A stretch of DNA of 64,000 nucleotides from Agarivorans gilvus (GTDB lineage: Bacteria; Pseudomonadota; Gammaproteobacteria; Enterobacterales; Celerinatantimonadaceae), in contig NZ_CP013021.1 in assembly GCF_001420915.1 (NCBI RefSeq), positions 816,001 to 880,000 on the forward strand, in the 5' to 3' direction. The notes beneath the pieces were generated by a model that saw only the letters and a program-made list of their open reading frames with translations, made no database searches and was not told where the DNA came from. Shown here in pieces: positions 1 through 7,897 of this stretch (positions within the stretch are counted from its first letter, which is position 1; each line of letters opens with the position of its first letter). A program made the translations under genes and the position numbers.

Positions 1-530
1 CCCTGTGGCTTCAGGAGCTTCGGCAAACTCTTTTTGTATATGAAGAATGAAATGCTGCTTACTTGAACTACTCTGTATAGCAACCTTATTGAATGGGGCG
101 ACCTCAACATCCTTTGACAAGTGTTCCGGATTAAAGCCTTCCCCCCTAGCTTCGGCCGTTTTTTCCCTCTAGCGTAACGCCGCCGAAACTCACCGGAGAA
201 GAGCTTCGCTACCCGCTGATTTCGAATAAACCTAACCTCACCTACCTCGTTAGGGACGGTTAGCACTTTCGTTAGCTCAAAGGCCCCTATTTCCTGCATA
301 TCAATGAAATAAGAACGATTACGAAGAGCTTCTAAATACTTAACGCTTGAAGATACAAACCCTATCGAAGGGCCAAGAGAGCCAACCGTCCATTCAGGAA
401 AACTAACGGCTATTGACTCTTCAGTTTGACTAAAGATATGGTGCAGCTCTTTAATGCAGCGCCCAGCCAACAAAGAGCAATCTGCTCGCTTAGGCAAGTA
501 TCGAACAATAAAGTAATAACGTTCTATCAC
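1..530 (-). CDS. cas6: Cas6 (Csy4-type) CRISPR RNA endoribonuclease, frameshifted and cut by window edge
   Basis: Cas6 processes pre-crRNA and stays bound to the 3' hairpin of the guide in the Cascade complex. The start is GTG at 530, overlapping the cas7 stop codon (GTGA). The first 120 or so residues read in one frame and resemble the Tn6677-type protein (motif VSFPEW near residue 43). After the G3-A6 run (minus-strand sense, positions 159-167) the homologous sequence continues in another frame, with ARGEGFNPEHL. Adding one G to the run restores a continuous protein with EKTAEARGE across the join. Neither frame contains a stop before the window edge. The break is probably a sequencing error, but a true mutation would damage guide processing. 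The C-terminus is outside the window. Confidence 0.85.
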   Translation of the reverse strand, partial: MIERYYFIVRYLPKRADCSLLAGRCIKELHHIFSQTEESIAVSFPEWTVGSLGPSIGFVSSSVKYLEALRNRSYFIDMQEIGAFELTKVLTVPNEVGEVRFIRNQRVAKLFSGEFRRRYARGKKRPKLGGKALIRNTCQRMLRSPHSIRLLYRVVQVSSISFFIYKKSLPKLLKPQ

Positions 531-1561
531 CCCTCTTTACCTCGCTGAAACATCCCACCCTTGATAAGAACAGACATCACATAATGAATTTCGGCAGGAA
601 TATCTGATGAAGAAACAGCTTGTTTTAACACTTCTAGGTGAGCTTCGGCTTGGGAAACTAAGGAGTAAAAATCACTGTGTGTCTCTGGTCTCCTTTGCGC
701 TATTACATGCTTAGGATCTGCTCCATATTCATGCACTCTAAGCCGATAATCGGCCTCATCAGTATACCAATCATCGATCATTTGTATACCAGCCCCGACC
801 TTTTCCATATTTAGAATGACCGCCTCACGCCCGTCCGGCATTGCCAGCTTACAGAATAATTTGGAAATCTCGCCTTTCTCCACTTTCTCAGTTAGTTGCT
901 GACTAGGAAAGATCTCCTCCCCCATTTGGGCGGATATTTTTGCTGTCACTTCAGCCGACCAATAACGCCTTGGTTCGCTAAACGCCCCAGCCAGTTCAGC
1001 CGCCAACTTTTCGACTTGGTTGATATAACTATTTGACCGACTATTCCAGTCAAACTGGTGAACATCGTTAACACTAAAAATTGAGTTATTAGACGTTAGT
1101 AGTTCAATAGATACGGGATAAGTTTGCTGATTTCTGAATAACCACTGTCCAAGCAAAAGGTTTTTAGCGTAACGTTTGGCCAACTCCTTATAGCCTTCCT
1201 TTTGCCGGTAGCCATTGGCAAGCTGTTTTAGAATATTGTGAGTATCTAGGTCGTCACATACTGACGGCTCTAGAGAGTTAGCAAAAATTCTTAGGTTGAA
1301 TCGACAATAGATTGCCTCAACCAAAGGAGGAACTGTTACCGTCTCCATTCGAATAGGATTCGAGTATGCTAAGTCTTGTACAGCAACATTCTTTGGCTTA
1401 GCAATGCTAGCGTAAGCTTCTGAAAAGCTTGTTTTCTGTCCTCGGATCCGCTTGATATCGGCCTCTAATGGAACGAATTCAGAATCTTCCGTTTTATAGA
1501 AAAAAACTGCCTTTCCTGGCTGAATTGAGCGTTCATATTTGAGCTGTTTGCACAGTTGCAT
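527..1561 (-). CDS. cas7: Cas7 (Csy3-type) Cascade backbone subunit
   Basis: This 344-residue protein is the backbone subunit that polymerises along the guide RNA in type I-F Cascade. Its length and sequence fit the Cas7 of I-F3 transposons: an N-terminal LKYERSIQPG block like the LAYERSIDPS block of Tn6677, a conserved IDDWY motif near residue 262, and the C-terminal block LIKGGMFQ. It starts at an ATG 14 bases after the cas8/cas5 stop and its TGA overlaps the GTG of cas6, so the three genes form one operon with tniQ. No frame damage is seen. Confidence 0.95.
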   Translation of the reverse strand: MQLCKQLKYERSIQPGKAVFFYKTEDSEFVPLEADIKRIRGQKTSFSEAYASIAKPKNVAVQDLAYSNPIRMETVTVPPLVEAIYCRFNLRIFANSLEPSVCDDLDTHNILKQLANGYRQKEGYKELAKRYAKNLLLGQWLFRNQQTYPVSIELLTSNNSIFSVNDVHQFDWNSRSNSYINQVEKLAAELAGAFSEPRRYWSAEVTAKISAQMGEEIFPSQQLTEKVEKGEISKLFCKLAMPDGREAVILNMEKVGAGIQMIDDWYTDEADYRLRVHEYGADPKHVIAQRRPETHSDFYSLVSQAEAHLEVLKQAVSSSDIPAEIHYVMSVLIKGGMFQRGKEG

Positions 1562-1575
1562 GGCAACACCGAACT

Positions 1576-3645
1576 CTAAAGGCTTTTCATAAGCATAGCT
1601 CGCTCAGAGACTTTCAGTTGCCAAAACGCTGCAGCCCAAAAAACCTTCGGCTTCATAATACGAACATCGATCGCAGAGAGTGTTTGAACTAATCCGAGCA
1701 AGGGCTCCGCATAAGCATGCATAGAGGTGAGGGCCCCCTCTCTGAGCGTTGGTTCTTCCAACAGTAAATACCCCAACATAGCAGGCTTGATTGAATAATC
1801 AGAAGTGATGATATCCATCAATTCTTCGAGTGAATGAACCTCCTGATGGGTTGGGAAGACCCATCTACCTCCAGTAGGTAACCGAGCTAATCTGTCAAAT
1901 AATTCATGTTGCACAGAATAGAGGCTACACCACTCTCTACGCTCATAAAGCGAGGGGGGATGAACACTACCTCCAGCCAACTTTGCTGGCAAAGAAGCTT
2001 GGATCAACGGTATATCATCATCGGATAGTCTGAAGTCTTCCCTAGCTGATATTTTCAAGATCAAATCTATCGTCAAATCACAGTGCTGACCCGCGATGAA
2101 TCCCGGTCGCTTCAACTCATTTCTTATGTACCTTGACGGTTCTGGTAATTTGCGACCAGCAGATAAAGAATACTGATGAACAAACCAAGTAAACCCATCA
2201 ACAGAGACTGACTCGGGCAACAGCTTGTTTAGTTGAAGTTGAAATCGGTGACACATTCCCCAAACGGCTGTCAGGCTAGGAATTCCACACAAGTATGGGT
2301 TAGCCATGGCATCTGCATCAAAAACTCTGAGGTTAGAGAAGTAGATGTATTGAACATCAGACTCAACGTCAGACTCATCATCATCTTTGCCCAAATAGTT
2401 CAGCAGCCATAAAAGCTGACTCTTCAAGGGGTGAATCAACCTAGGGTGAAAAGCAAACTCTGCACCATAGAAGCTAGTTTGTAGTTCTTCGTGCAAACAG
2501 ATATTTAGCTGGTTCAGCAGCACGGGAAAGTCACAAGGTTCAAAAGTCAGCAAGCGGTAAACAAGACTATCCTGCTCCAACTCATTTAAGGTTCCTTCGG
2601 TTTCCTCAAGAGAATCTCGCCATTCCATAACAGGCGCTAACCATGCGGCCAATTCTTTACGAACGTACCGCAATGCAGACAACCTACGCTGCCTGCGCTT
2701 TTTCAAAGTTATTTCAACACTTGGGTTAATGAGCGCTCTCAACGCATTGTGAAATATCTTGTTATTAATAGCCTTTCGGTTAAACACACTGTCACTCTTG
2801 CTACGTTTTTCTAATGAGGAGCTAAGTGTTACATGTTGATATTTAATTATATGGGGAGGATAAAATAAGCTACTCACACGACCGCCATGAGCGGCGCATA
2901 GGTTCCCTATACTTGCAGAATGCTCATGTTGAAGACGTTTAAATTTTCCCTTTTTTAAGATGTAGTCAAGGTTCTGAATAGCAGATTGCAAAGAGTGACT
3001 TACCACTGGTGTCACCGAGCAATAACTATTTTTAAAGGGAACTCTTATCTGACTGGAAAAGGGGCTAACCTCTTGAGGAAATGTTTCTTCCCCTAAAAGC
3101 TCACCAACCATTGCAGTAAGCGCTTGAAAATCTCTCCTAGAAAACCCAAGCTCAAAAAAAACCTTTTGCCAAATATGGTCTCTCTCATCCAACTCTTTAG
3201 CGAGGCATGTCCATAATCCATTCCATTTAAACTCCGCACAAAACAAGCTTGCCTTACGAATTCTTGCACTATCGTGAGACCAGCCATATCGAACCGGAAA
3301 GTTTGCACTAGAAAGGGTTCCAGATACGGGGACTTGAGGACTAGTGAGCAATCGTTGATGACTAACCCTAGCATTAGGGAACTTAAGGTTATGACTATGC
3401 AACCACTGAATTTCTGAGCAACAGAGCTGTAGGTGCTTTTGATTCCTAAGAGTGGTTGTTGCAAGAGTCTGATCGCACAAATCATCGACTTCTTCTTTCC
3501 TTAAAGATAGGTTAAGAAGAACTACCAAAGCCTCTTGCTCCTTGCCAACTACCTCAACGCCATTGGAGTCAGGGGCAAAAGCTCGCTTTAACGCGCGATT
3601 TCGCTCTGCAATATTCTGAGTTGTAATGATGTCAGCTAATGTCAT
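1576..3645 (-). CDS. cas8/cas5: Cas8/Cas5 fusion, large subunit of I-F3 Cascade
   Basis: A 689-residue protein corresponding to the natural Cas8-Cas5 fusion of I-F3 CASTs, which recognises the PAM and caps the 5' handle of the crRNA. Shared features with the Tn6677 protein include LKRAF near residue 19, WSHDSARIRKASLF near residue 122, a GIPSLTA block near residue 455 and a YLLLEEPTLR block near the C-terminus. It begins five bases after the tniQ stop. The fusion, with no separate cas5, separates it from canonical I-F1 systems. It contains no nuclease domain, and cas3 is absent, so the complex is predicted to bind DNA without degrading it. Confidence 0.94.
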   Translation of the reverse strand: MTLADIITTQNIAERNRALKRAFAPDSNGVEVVGKEQEALVVLLNLSLRKEEVDDLCDQTLATTTLRNQKHLQLCCSEIQWLHSHNLKFPNARVSHQRLLTSPQVPVSGTLSSANFPVRYGWSHDSARIRKASLFCAEFKWNGLWTCLAKELDERDHIWQKVFFELGFSRRDFQALTAMVGELLGEETFPQEVSPFSSQIRVPFKNSYCSVTPVVSHSLQSAIQNLDYILKKGKFKRLQHEHSASIGNLCAAHGGRVSSLFYPPHIIKYQHVTLSSSLEKRSKSDSVFNRKAINNKIFHNALRALINPSVEITLKKRRQRRLSALRYVRKELAAWLAPVMEWRDSLEETEGTLNELEQDSLVYRLLTFEPCDFPVLLNQLNICLHEELQTSFYGAEFAFHPRLIHPLKSQLLWLLNYLGKDDDESDVESDVQYIYFSNLRVFDADAMANPYLCGIPSLTAVWGMCHRFQLQLNKLLPESVSVDGFTWFVHQYSLSAGRKLPEPSRYIRNELKRPGFIAGQHCDLTIDLILKISAREDFRLSDDDIPLIQASLPAKLAGGSVHPPSLYERREWCSLYSVQHELFDRLARLPTGGRWVFPTHQEVHSLEELMDIITSDYSIKPAMLGYLLLEEPTLREGALTSMHAYAEPLLGLVQTLSAIDVRIMKPKVFWAAAFWQLKVSERAMLMKSL

Positions 3646-3649
3646 CGCG

Positions 3650-4870
3650 TCACCAAGCAGGTAGAGGATCGCCAGAACCTGAGGTTAGGCTAATAGCAAG
3701 CTCGACAGCCTGCCGTAAAAAGAAAGCGGGTTTATTCAAAGACAACGTATTATGGAGCCTTAGCCGGAAAGTAAGCTCTAGCATCCCCTCTTCGTAATAG
3801 CGATAAACCTGCTCGCGAGAACAATTTAGTAAAGCTGCCACCTCTGGCACCGTCAACTGAAGATCGGCAATGTTCGGCTGTTTAGATTTTGGGTTATCCA
3901 TCACTAAATGAACCAAAAACTGAATGACACTCTGGTGAATAAAATCCTCTGACGACATAGATAAAGGAGCGACTCGACTTCTATTCAACAGCCCACCAAA
4001 TACCGCGCTAAATGCGGTTTTATTAAAAGGCTCAACCAGTCGTTGTTCCGCAGCCTCAGCTATAGCTGCAAGCTCCTTGTTGATTTCATCTGGCCAGCGC
4101 TCAAAAAATCCTATGCAGTCCTGAGCGTGATTCTTATCAACGACTAACTCATCAAGCTCTACGTTTCGCCACAAGCAATACCAAAGCAAAGCCCCAGTAC
4201 GAATTGAGGTATGGCGACAAACCAATAGAGGGTTGTTTGAGGCCTCCCTACTTTTGTCAAATATTGCGCTTAGCTGACACTCTGCTTTGGATGCAACATT
4301 AGTTCTGACACTTCGAAGGTCATAACCACACTGACAGTATTCAATTAGCTCTGTTTTTTGGTAATTCAAAGCCTCACCACATTCAGGACAGTGGCAAAGC
4401 AGCTTGGTTTGATGTAGATTGCAAGCAGTACAAGGCAAGAAGTGCCAGTTTTGGCGAATATATGGCTGCACAGAGAGACATTGAGGGCAAACTGGAACAC
4501 TTCCCTGCCTAAGAAAAGCTCTCGGAAGAAACTCCTTCTGGCGCACTAAAATGGTATAGCTTCCAACAATGGTTTGTGCAGTATGCTTTAGCGCAAGCCG
4601 GTTAAGCTGCCAAGTAGACAAACCTATAAGCTCTTCCATCAGCCGAATAGCCCTAACCCTAAAACTGCTAGATAGTTTTGCGTGATAGATATTAACCAAG
4701 CTAAGTTCAAGCGGAAATGCCCCGTAGGCTTCAGCATCATGCTGTCTCAAAAACTCTTTTACCGCACCACTCAATAGAGCATATGACTCAAAGCCATTTG
4801 CTTGAGAAATACGCAATAGATAGCTCTCTAGTGACTCATCTTCATGATAATCCTCAGGGATAAGAAACAT
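3650..4870 (-). CDS. tniQ: TniQ, adaptor between Cascade and the transposase
   Basis: TniQ (406 residues) binds the Cas6/Cas7 end of Cascade as a dimer and recruits TnsC to the target. The N-terminus (DESLESYLLR, residues 11-20) matches the family motif. Clustered cysteines at 128, 131, 147, 150, 159, 161, 164, 179 and 181 form zinc-finger pairs, and an HTH-like segment follows near residue 345 (TVPEVAALLNCSREQVYRY). It is the first gene of the tniQ-cas8/5-cas7-cas6 operon. The ATG at 4870 lies 12 bases after an ACTAAG-N5-CTTAGT palindrome that overlaps the predicted transcription start, so repression by the Xre protein encoded at 12934-13227 is likely. Confidence 0.95.
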   Translation of the reverse strand: MFLIPEDYHEDESLESYLLRISQANGFESYALLSGAVKEFLRQHDAEAYGAFPLELSLVNIYHAKLSSSFRVRAIRLMEELIGLSTWQLNRLALKHTAQTIVGSYTILVRQKEFLPRAFLRQGSVPVCPQCLSVQPYIRQNWHFLPCTACNLHQTKLLCHCPECGEALNYQKTELIEYCQCGYDLRSVRTNVASKAECQLSAIFDKSREASNNPLLVCRHTSIRTGALLWYCLWRNVELDELVVDKNHAQDCIGFFERWPDEINKELAAIAEAAEQRLVEPFNKTAFSAVFGGLLNRSRVAPLSMSSEDFIHQSVIQFLVHLVMDNPKSKQPNIADLQLTVPEVAALLNCSREQVYRYYEEGMLELTFRLRLHNTLSLNKPAFFLRQAVELAISLTSGSGDPLPAW

Positions 4871-4881
4871 TCCACACCAAG

Positions 4882-4898
4882 ACTAAGAATTCCTTAGT
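4882..4898. promoter_or_regulatory. Predicted Xre operator upstream of tniQ
   Basis: The 17-bp palindrome ACTAAG-AATTC-CTTAGT has perfect 6-bp arms. The same arms and spacing occur twice upstream of xre (13254-13270 and 13288-13304). Its position between the -10 element and the tniQ start codon is that of a repressor site. Binding by Xre is inferred from the shared motif. Confidence 0.78.
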
Positions 4899-4901
4899 AA
4901 G

Positions 4902-4931
4902 GATATAGCAGCAAGCTAAGGGGTTTGCCAA
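4902..4931 (-). promoter_or_regulatory. Sigma70-type promoter of the tniQ-cas operon
   Basis: On the minus strand TTGGCA (4931-4926) and TATATC (4907-4902) are separated by 18 bp. The start point would fall near 4895, inside the ACTAAG palindrome. Confidence 0.6.
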
Positions 4932-5084
4932 GTTTATTTGGAAGCTTAGATAAACTATTCGCACCAAAAACTTAAAGGTCTAGGCTATCTAATCACCGGA
5001 ACCCATAATATGCTCAGTAGCCCTAGCCAGTTAGCCTAAGCAAAAAGCGAATAGACGGTGAAGCCATAGGCCCATTTCCTAGCA
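4932..5084. other. Non-coding stretch between tniQ promoter and first attC
   Basis: I see no ORF, hairpin or repeat of note here. It is the boundary between the CAST core and the cassette-type cargo. Confidence 0.5.
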
Positions 5085-5206
5085 CGCTGTTGGACATAAA
5101 TGAGTCAGCTTTGATGGTTCTAAGCCCGCATAAAGCGTAAACGAACGAGTGGCACGTAGCGAGCTCGGCGCGTGTTGGCGAATCGCTCTTAAACGCTTTG
5201 TTATAC
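5085..5206 (-). repeat. Degenerate attC-type recombination site
   Basis: In the minus orientation GTATAACAAAGCG (R'' type, 5206 downward) starts just after the stop of the gene at 5209, as in gene cassettes. A clean GCGTTA partner is not found; a GCGTGCTA near 5090 may be its decayed remnant. The R'' side is convincing, the R' side is not. Confidence 0.45.
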
Positions 5207-5208
5207 GC

Positions 5209-5625
5209 TTACTCTCTGAAACCGTAGATACGCAACCCTCTACCCGTAAGCTCAGTATCAAATTGACCGACTGAATTTAAGATACTCAATGCTCCATCTA
5301 TATCTTGATGCCAATGTTTAAAAGGAACATTTTCATACCCACTGGACTTACCTACTTTGGGGATTTCTAACCACTCAATTCGTTTGTAGGCGAAAGGACC
5401 CGGTCTATAATCACCCACATACTTTTCCATTAACTCATCTGATTTAGTAAACCAGTCTAGAAACTCATCATCGCTATCAACAAACTTCCAATAACACTGT
5501 TTCAACATCAATTCGGGGACATCTAATACCGTAAACACTTTACGCCATTTAGAATTTGACATTAGTGACACTGAAAATCGATTTTCAATCACCTTATCTA
5601 GGTATTCATCCATTCCTGCTGGCAT
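5209..5625 (-). CDS. Cassette-borne orphan protein, DUF6678-like
   Basis: A 138-residue protein with no signal peptide or membrane segment. The block SKWRKVFTVLD, the FVDSDDEFLDWF segment and the ending TGRGLRIYGF resemble small DUF6678-type proteins found in bacterial accessory regions; that family call is from memory of the pattern and moderate. The ATG at 5625 is chosen because GGAG lies about ten bases upstream (longer in-frame sequence runs into the attC site). It is the coding part of a gene cassette, with attC sites on both sides. Function unknown; small cassette proteins of this kind are sometimes immunity-like. Confidence 0.75.
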   Translation of the reverse strand: MPAGMDEYLDKVIENRFSVSLMSNSKWRKVFTVLDVPELMLKQCYWKFVDSDDEFLDWFTKSDELMEKYVGDYRPGPFAYKRIEWLEIPKVGKSSGYENVPFKHWHQDIDGALSILNSVGQFDTELTGRGLRIYGFRE

Positions 5626-5641
5626 GTCAAAATCTCCAAAC

Positions 5642-5769
5642 GTATAACGCCGCGTTAAGTGTTGAGCAACGCAGACCACCACACTTAAACCATTGTGCCG
5701 TAAACACTAAAGCTGAATCAAACCGAGAATGCCGAGCGTTGTGAATCCGTCTTAAACGCCTTGTTATAC
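5642..5769 (-). repeat. attC site (VCR-like, 128 bp)
   Basis: On the minus strand GTATAACAAGGCGTTTAAG (from 5769) pairs with CTTAACGCGGCGTTATAC (ending 5642), giving the canonical TAACAA...GCGTTA ends with extra-helical differences. Inner CAACGC and GCGTTG segments are also complementary. The stop codon of the gene at 5764 lies within the R'' box. Confidence 0.82.
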
Positions 5770-6375
5770 GCAAACCCGATTACACGCTTCAATCTCGATA
5801 CTCTTTAATTTGGGGCATTTTTCTGTGCCATTCAGAGAAGCTAGAAGTGGGCAGTTATAGAGATCCAGTAACTTCAACTTAGATAGGTGCTCTATTCCAT
5901 CAAGGTTTTCTAGCTTTCTAGAAGTAAGGTACAACTGTTCTAAGTTTTCCATTTTACTTAGCGATTCTAGATTCTGATTTGGGTAATTTTGGATATTTAA
6001 CTTCTTGAGAGTATTGAGCGTAAGCACTGAACTTAGACCTTTGGTCCCTTCTCTGAGGTCGCTTTCATCAAATTGGAACAGAATACTTTCGAGCGATTTC
6101 GTATAGAGCTGTTGAGACTCTGGACTGAATGCAGGAATCAAATGGCTGACTATATTTGCTTTCCAAATACTATCGCTGCCTTCAAGGATTTTAGTTATTG
6201 GCCCAACCAAATGATCACCTAGAGGAGACAGCCGCGTTACTACGCCACCGAATACAGGCCAATTTACATCATGAAGCCACTCCAACAACCCTTCAGCGTT
6301 TTCTAAAACATCTTCATCCGATGCTAAGTGCAATAAGCGGATAGAAGTTTCATCATTTTTATCAGATGGAATCAT
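5764..6375 (-). CDS. DUF5071-like domain fused to leucine-rich repeats, cassette gene
   Basis: About 203 residues from ATG at 6375 (a GTG at 6384 is an alternative). Residues 1-100 (IPSDKNDETSIRLL, LLEWLHDVNWPV, SIWKANIVSHLIP) resemble the DUF5071 domain. Residues 120-200 form three or four leucine-rich repeats (LKKLNIQNYP, LEQLYLTSRKLENLDGIEHL, LKLLDLYNCPLLASL). No signal peptide is seen, so it is probably cytoplasmic. The stop codon is inside the attC at 5642-5769. Upstream of its start is a broken IS110 element instead of an intact attC. The role is unknown; LRRs imply protein binding. Confidence 0.75.
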   Translation of the reverse strand: MIPSDKNDETSIRLLHLASDEDVLENAEGLLEWLHDVNWPVFGGVVTRLSPLGDHLVGPITKILEGSDSIWKANIVSHLIPAFSPESQQLYTKSLESILFQFDESDLREGTKGLSSVLTLNTLKKLNIQNYPNQNLESLSKMENLEQLYLTSRKLENLDGIEHLSKLKLLDLYNCPLLASLNGTEKCPKLKSIEIEACNRVCV

Positions 6376-6416
6376 GTGACTCACTTACACATAGACATAA
6401 TGACTCCCCAAGAAGG

Positions 6417-6496
6417 TGCTGATCTCCAACTTCGTGGGTTAGCTGAAAGCCAGAGCCATAATAGTTAATGACAATAAACTAGATTGGAGATCAGCA
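6417..6496. repeat. 13-bp inverted repeat in the 5' end of the IS110 remnant
   Basis: TGCTGATCTCCAA (6417-6429) and TTGGAGATCAGCA (6484-6496) are perfectly complementary, the right arm reaching into the transposase ATG. Non-coding ends of IS110 elements are known to encode bridge RNAs; whether this is part of such an RNA or a recombination site cannot be told from sequence alone. Confidence 0.6.
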
Positions 6497-6765
6497 TGAA
6501 CAAACATAACATACTTTTTATTGGCCTAGATACTCGCAAAGAGTTTGTTGAAGTCGCCTATATTGAAGGCCAACGAGGCGCACAAGCTGTTCACTTCGGC
6601 AGAATATCTAGCGCTAAAACCGCCATTGTTAAACTGGCCAAGCAATTGCTATCTAAATACTCACAAGCCACCTTACACTTTGTCTATGACGCGGGACCTT
6701 GCGGTTATTGGATATATCGCCTGCTCACCAGCCTTGGCCATTGTTGTTATTTAGTGGCAAAGGCC
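6496..6765 (+). pseudogene. IS110-family transposase, N-terminal fragment
   Basis: From ATG 6496 the reading frame encodes the N-terminal DEDD/RuvC-like part of an IS110 transposase: FIGLDTRKEFVEVAY near residue 9 carries the first acidic residue, and VYDAGPCGYWIYRLL near residue 64 carries the second. After CCYLVA (near residue 90) the expected PSLIPKK segment is replaced by unrelated codons that read through attC sequence to a stop at 6855. The serine/tyrosine-like C-terminal half is absent, so the protein cannot be active. It lies opposite to the surrounding cassette genes. Confidence 0.82.
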
Positions 6766-6841
6766 AGCGGCTCGCCGCGTTGTGGTACTTGGCCCCGCGA
6801 GGAGCACAACGACGAATGCTTTCTGGTTTGCCTTGTTAAGT
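6756..6841 (-). repeat. attC site with its R' end replaced by IS110 sequence
   Basis: On the minus strand ACTTAACAAGGCAAACCAG (from 6841) is a normal R''/L'' arm. The opposite arm CTGGCCTTTGCC (ending 6756) pairs with it, but the expected GCGTTA is missing and transposase sequence begins there. The stop of the gene at 6836 sits in R''. Confidence 0.6.
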
Positions 6842-7156
6842 GGCACATTCACTGAGGATTTTAGATTTTTCACTTTCGGAAATGCCCTTCCAAGAAACAC
6901 CGGAAGAAAGCTCAAGCTTTAGACTTAAGCCTGAGACTGCCATTGCTAATATGTGTGAGTACCATCTGGAAACCGACCTCTTTCGAATTCGTGTGGATTT
7001 AAAACCCTTCAAGTGTTTATCCCAGTGAACGCCTGCCGATTCTCTATATATGTGCTGGTACATGGATTTACCGCCACCTTTCAAAACCAGCAATAGCTCC
7101 CCTGTTTCCAGTAGAACAACACTTTGAATGAACTCCATTTCCATGTCTTGTGCCAT
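6836..7156 (-). CDS. Orphan cassette protein, 106 aa
   Basis: I do not recognise this protein. It begins MEFIQSVVLLETGELLLVL after a short leader, with an SRWYSHILAMAV segment near residue 64, and has no clear membrane segment or signal peptide. The ATG at 7156 lies inside the R' box of the upstream attC (GTTAAATG); ATG 7144 is an alternative, and no strong ribosome binding site separates them. The stop codon is inside the next attC, so the gene occupies a complete cassette. It overlaps the tail of the broken transposase frame on the other strand. Confidence 0.62.
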   Translation of the reverse strand: MAQDMEMEFIQSVVLLETGELLLVLKGGGKSMYQHIYRESAGVHWDKHLKGFKSTRIRKRSVSRWYSHILAMAVSGLSLKLELSSGVSWKGISESEKSKILSECAT

Positions 7157-7259
7157 TTAACGTTCGGCTCACCGAACAAATTTTAGATAGTGGTTTTTGT
7201 GCGTCTTTTGGCGCAAAAAGTGACAGAGTAAACTTGTCCGTTGCAGCAATTTATTAAGT
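7155..7259 (-). repeat. Imperfect attC site (105 bp)
   Basis: It lies between the stop of the gene at 7254 and the start of the gene at 7156. R'' is ACTTAAT (7259-7253) and R' is GTTAAAT (7161-7155). The inner arms GCTGCAACGGACAA and TTTGTTCGGTGAGC are partly complementary. Position and partial pairing support an attC that is diverged or decayed. Confidence 0.5.
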
Positions 7260-7817
7260 TTCATTTGCATGTTTCTCTGCCAACCATAAAAGAAAGGCTG
7301 TATCAGCACCCCCAGCCTCAACAATTTTGTTGCCATGTAATAAAAATCCCATTCCGTGCTCTTCCTCCCAGTTACAGCCCATTTCCACGCCAATGTAAGG
7401 AATATTATCCTTGCTCACTTGATGGATATTCACGGAAATGATGCCCACGACACTCTTAATGTCGCTAACGTCTTTTACTTCAGGAAAATACTCAGCCATT
7501 TCTTCACCACTTTCCTCTATGCAGCTGCCTTTAATAGCCGCGTAGTTAGAAAATAGCGTGTTTGTTATAGATTCTATGACCTGCCTCTGATGCGATATAA
7601 ACCAATTTATAAGCTCCATTTCCGTAGAGTTTAGTGATTCATCGCCTCTACCTTCTGGTGCAAAAACTATTTTAATAGTTCCATTAGATGGTTCATCCGA
7701 TGATATTGCACCATAAGGCCTGTTTCTTTCTTGGAAGCCTGACCAAGCAGGTAATTTTACATCTGCTTGCCAGGAAAATTCGTTCCATTGGAAATTGGGA
7801 TTTATTGGATTACTCAC
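7254..7817 (-). CDS. Cassette-borne protein resembling DUF6985 family
   Basis: A 187-residue soluble protein starting at GTG 7817, with AAGGAG eight bases upstream deciding the start. The C-terminal segment IGVEMGCNWEEEHGMG followed by GNKIVEAGGADTAF resembles small DUF6985-type proteins; the family call rests on that pattern only. The N-terminal half (FQWNEFSWQADVKLPAW) suggests a beta-rich fold. It lies between attC sites at 7832 and 7155. Related small proteins often occur near toxin genes, so an immunity role is possible but unproven. Confidence 0.72.
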   Translation of the reverse strand: MSNPINPNFQWNEFSWQADVKLPAWSGFQERNRPYGAISSDEPSNGTIKIVFAPEGRGDESLNSTEMELINWFISHQRQVIESITNTLFSNYAAIKGSCIEESGEEMAEYFPEVKDVSDIKSVVGIISVNIHQVSKDNIPYIGVEMGCNWEEEHGMGFLLHGNKIVEAGGADTAFLLWLAEKHANET

Positions 7818-7831
7818 ATTCTCTCCTTGAA

Positions 7832-7897
7832 ACTTAACGCCACAAAGACCAGCGAACGTTAGCGATTCCGGCAGCGCACTGCTTTGCCTTGTTAGAA
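7832..7897 (-). repeat. attC site (66 bp)
   Basis: On the minus strand TTCTAACAAGGCAAAG (from 7897) pairs with CTTTGTGGCGTTAAGT (ending 7832), the canonical TAACAA...GCGTTA arrangement. The stop codon of the gene at 7892 is inside R''. Confidence 0.82.

Larger units (their letters stand above)
6400..6765 (+). mobile_element. Truncated IS110-family insertion sequence, 5' part
   Basis: The upstream non-coding end and about the first third of an IS110-family transposase gene are present. Similarity stops abruptly near 6760 where attC sequence begins. The right end and catalytic C-terminal half are missing. The left boundary is approximate. Confidence 0.7.

Noticed and set aside
3093..3485. Overlapping minus-strand frame inside cas8/cas5
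   Set aside because: It is a shifted-frame shadow of a clear Cas8/Cas5 coding sequence.
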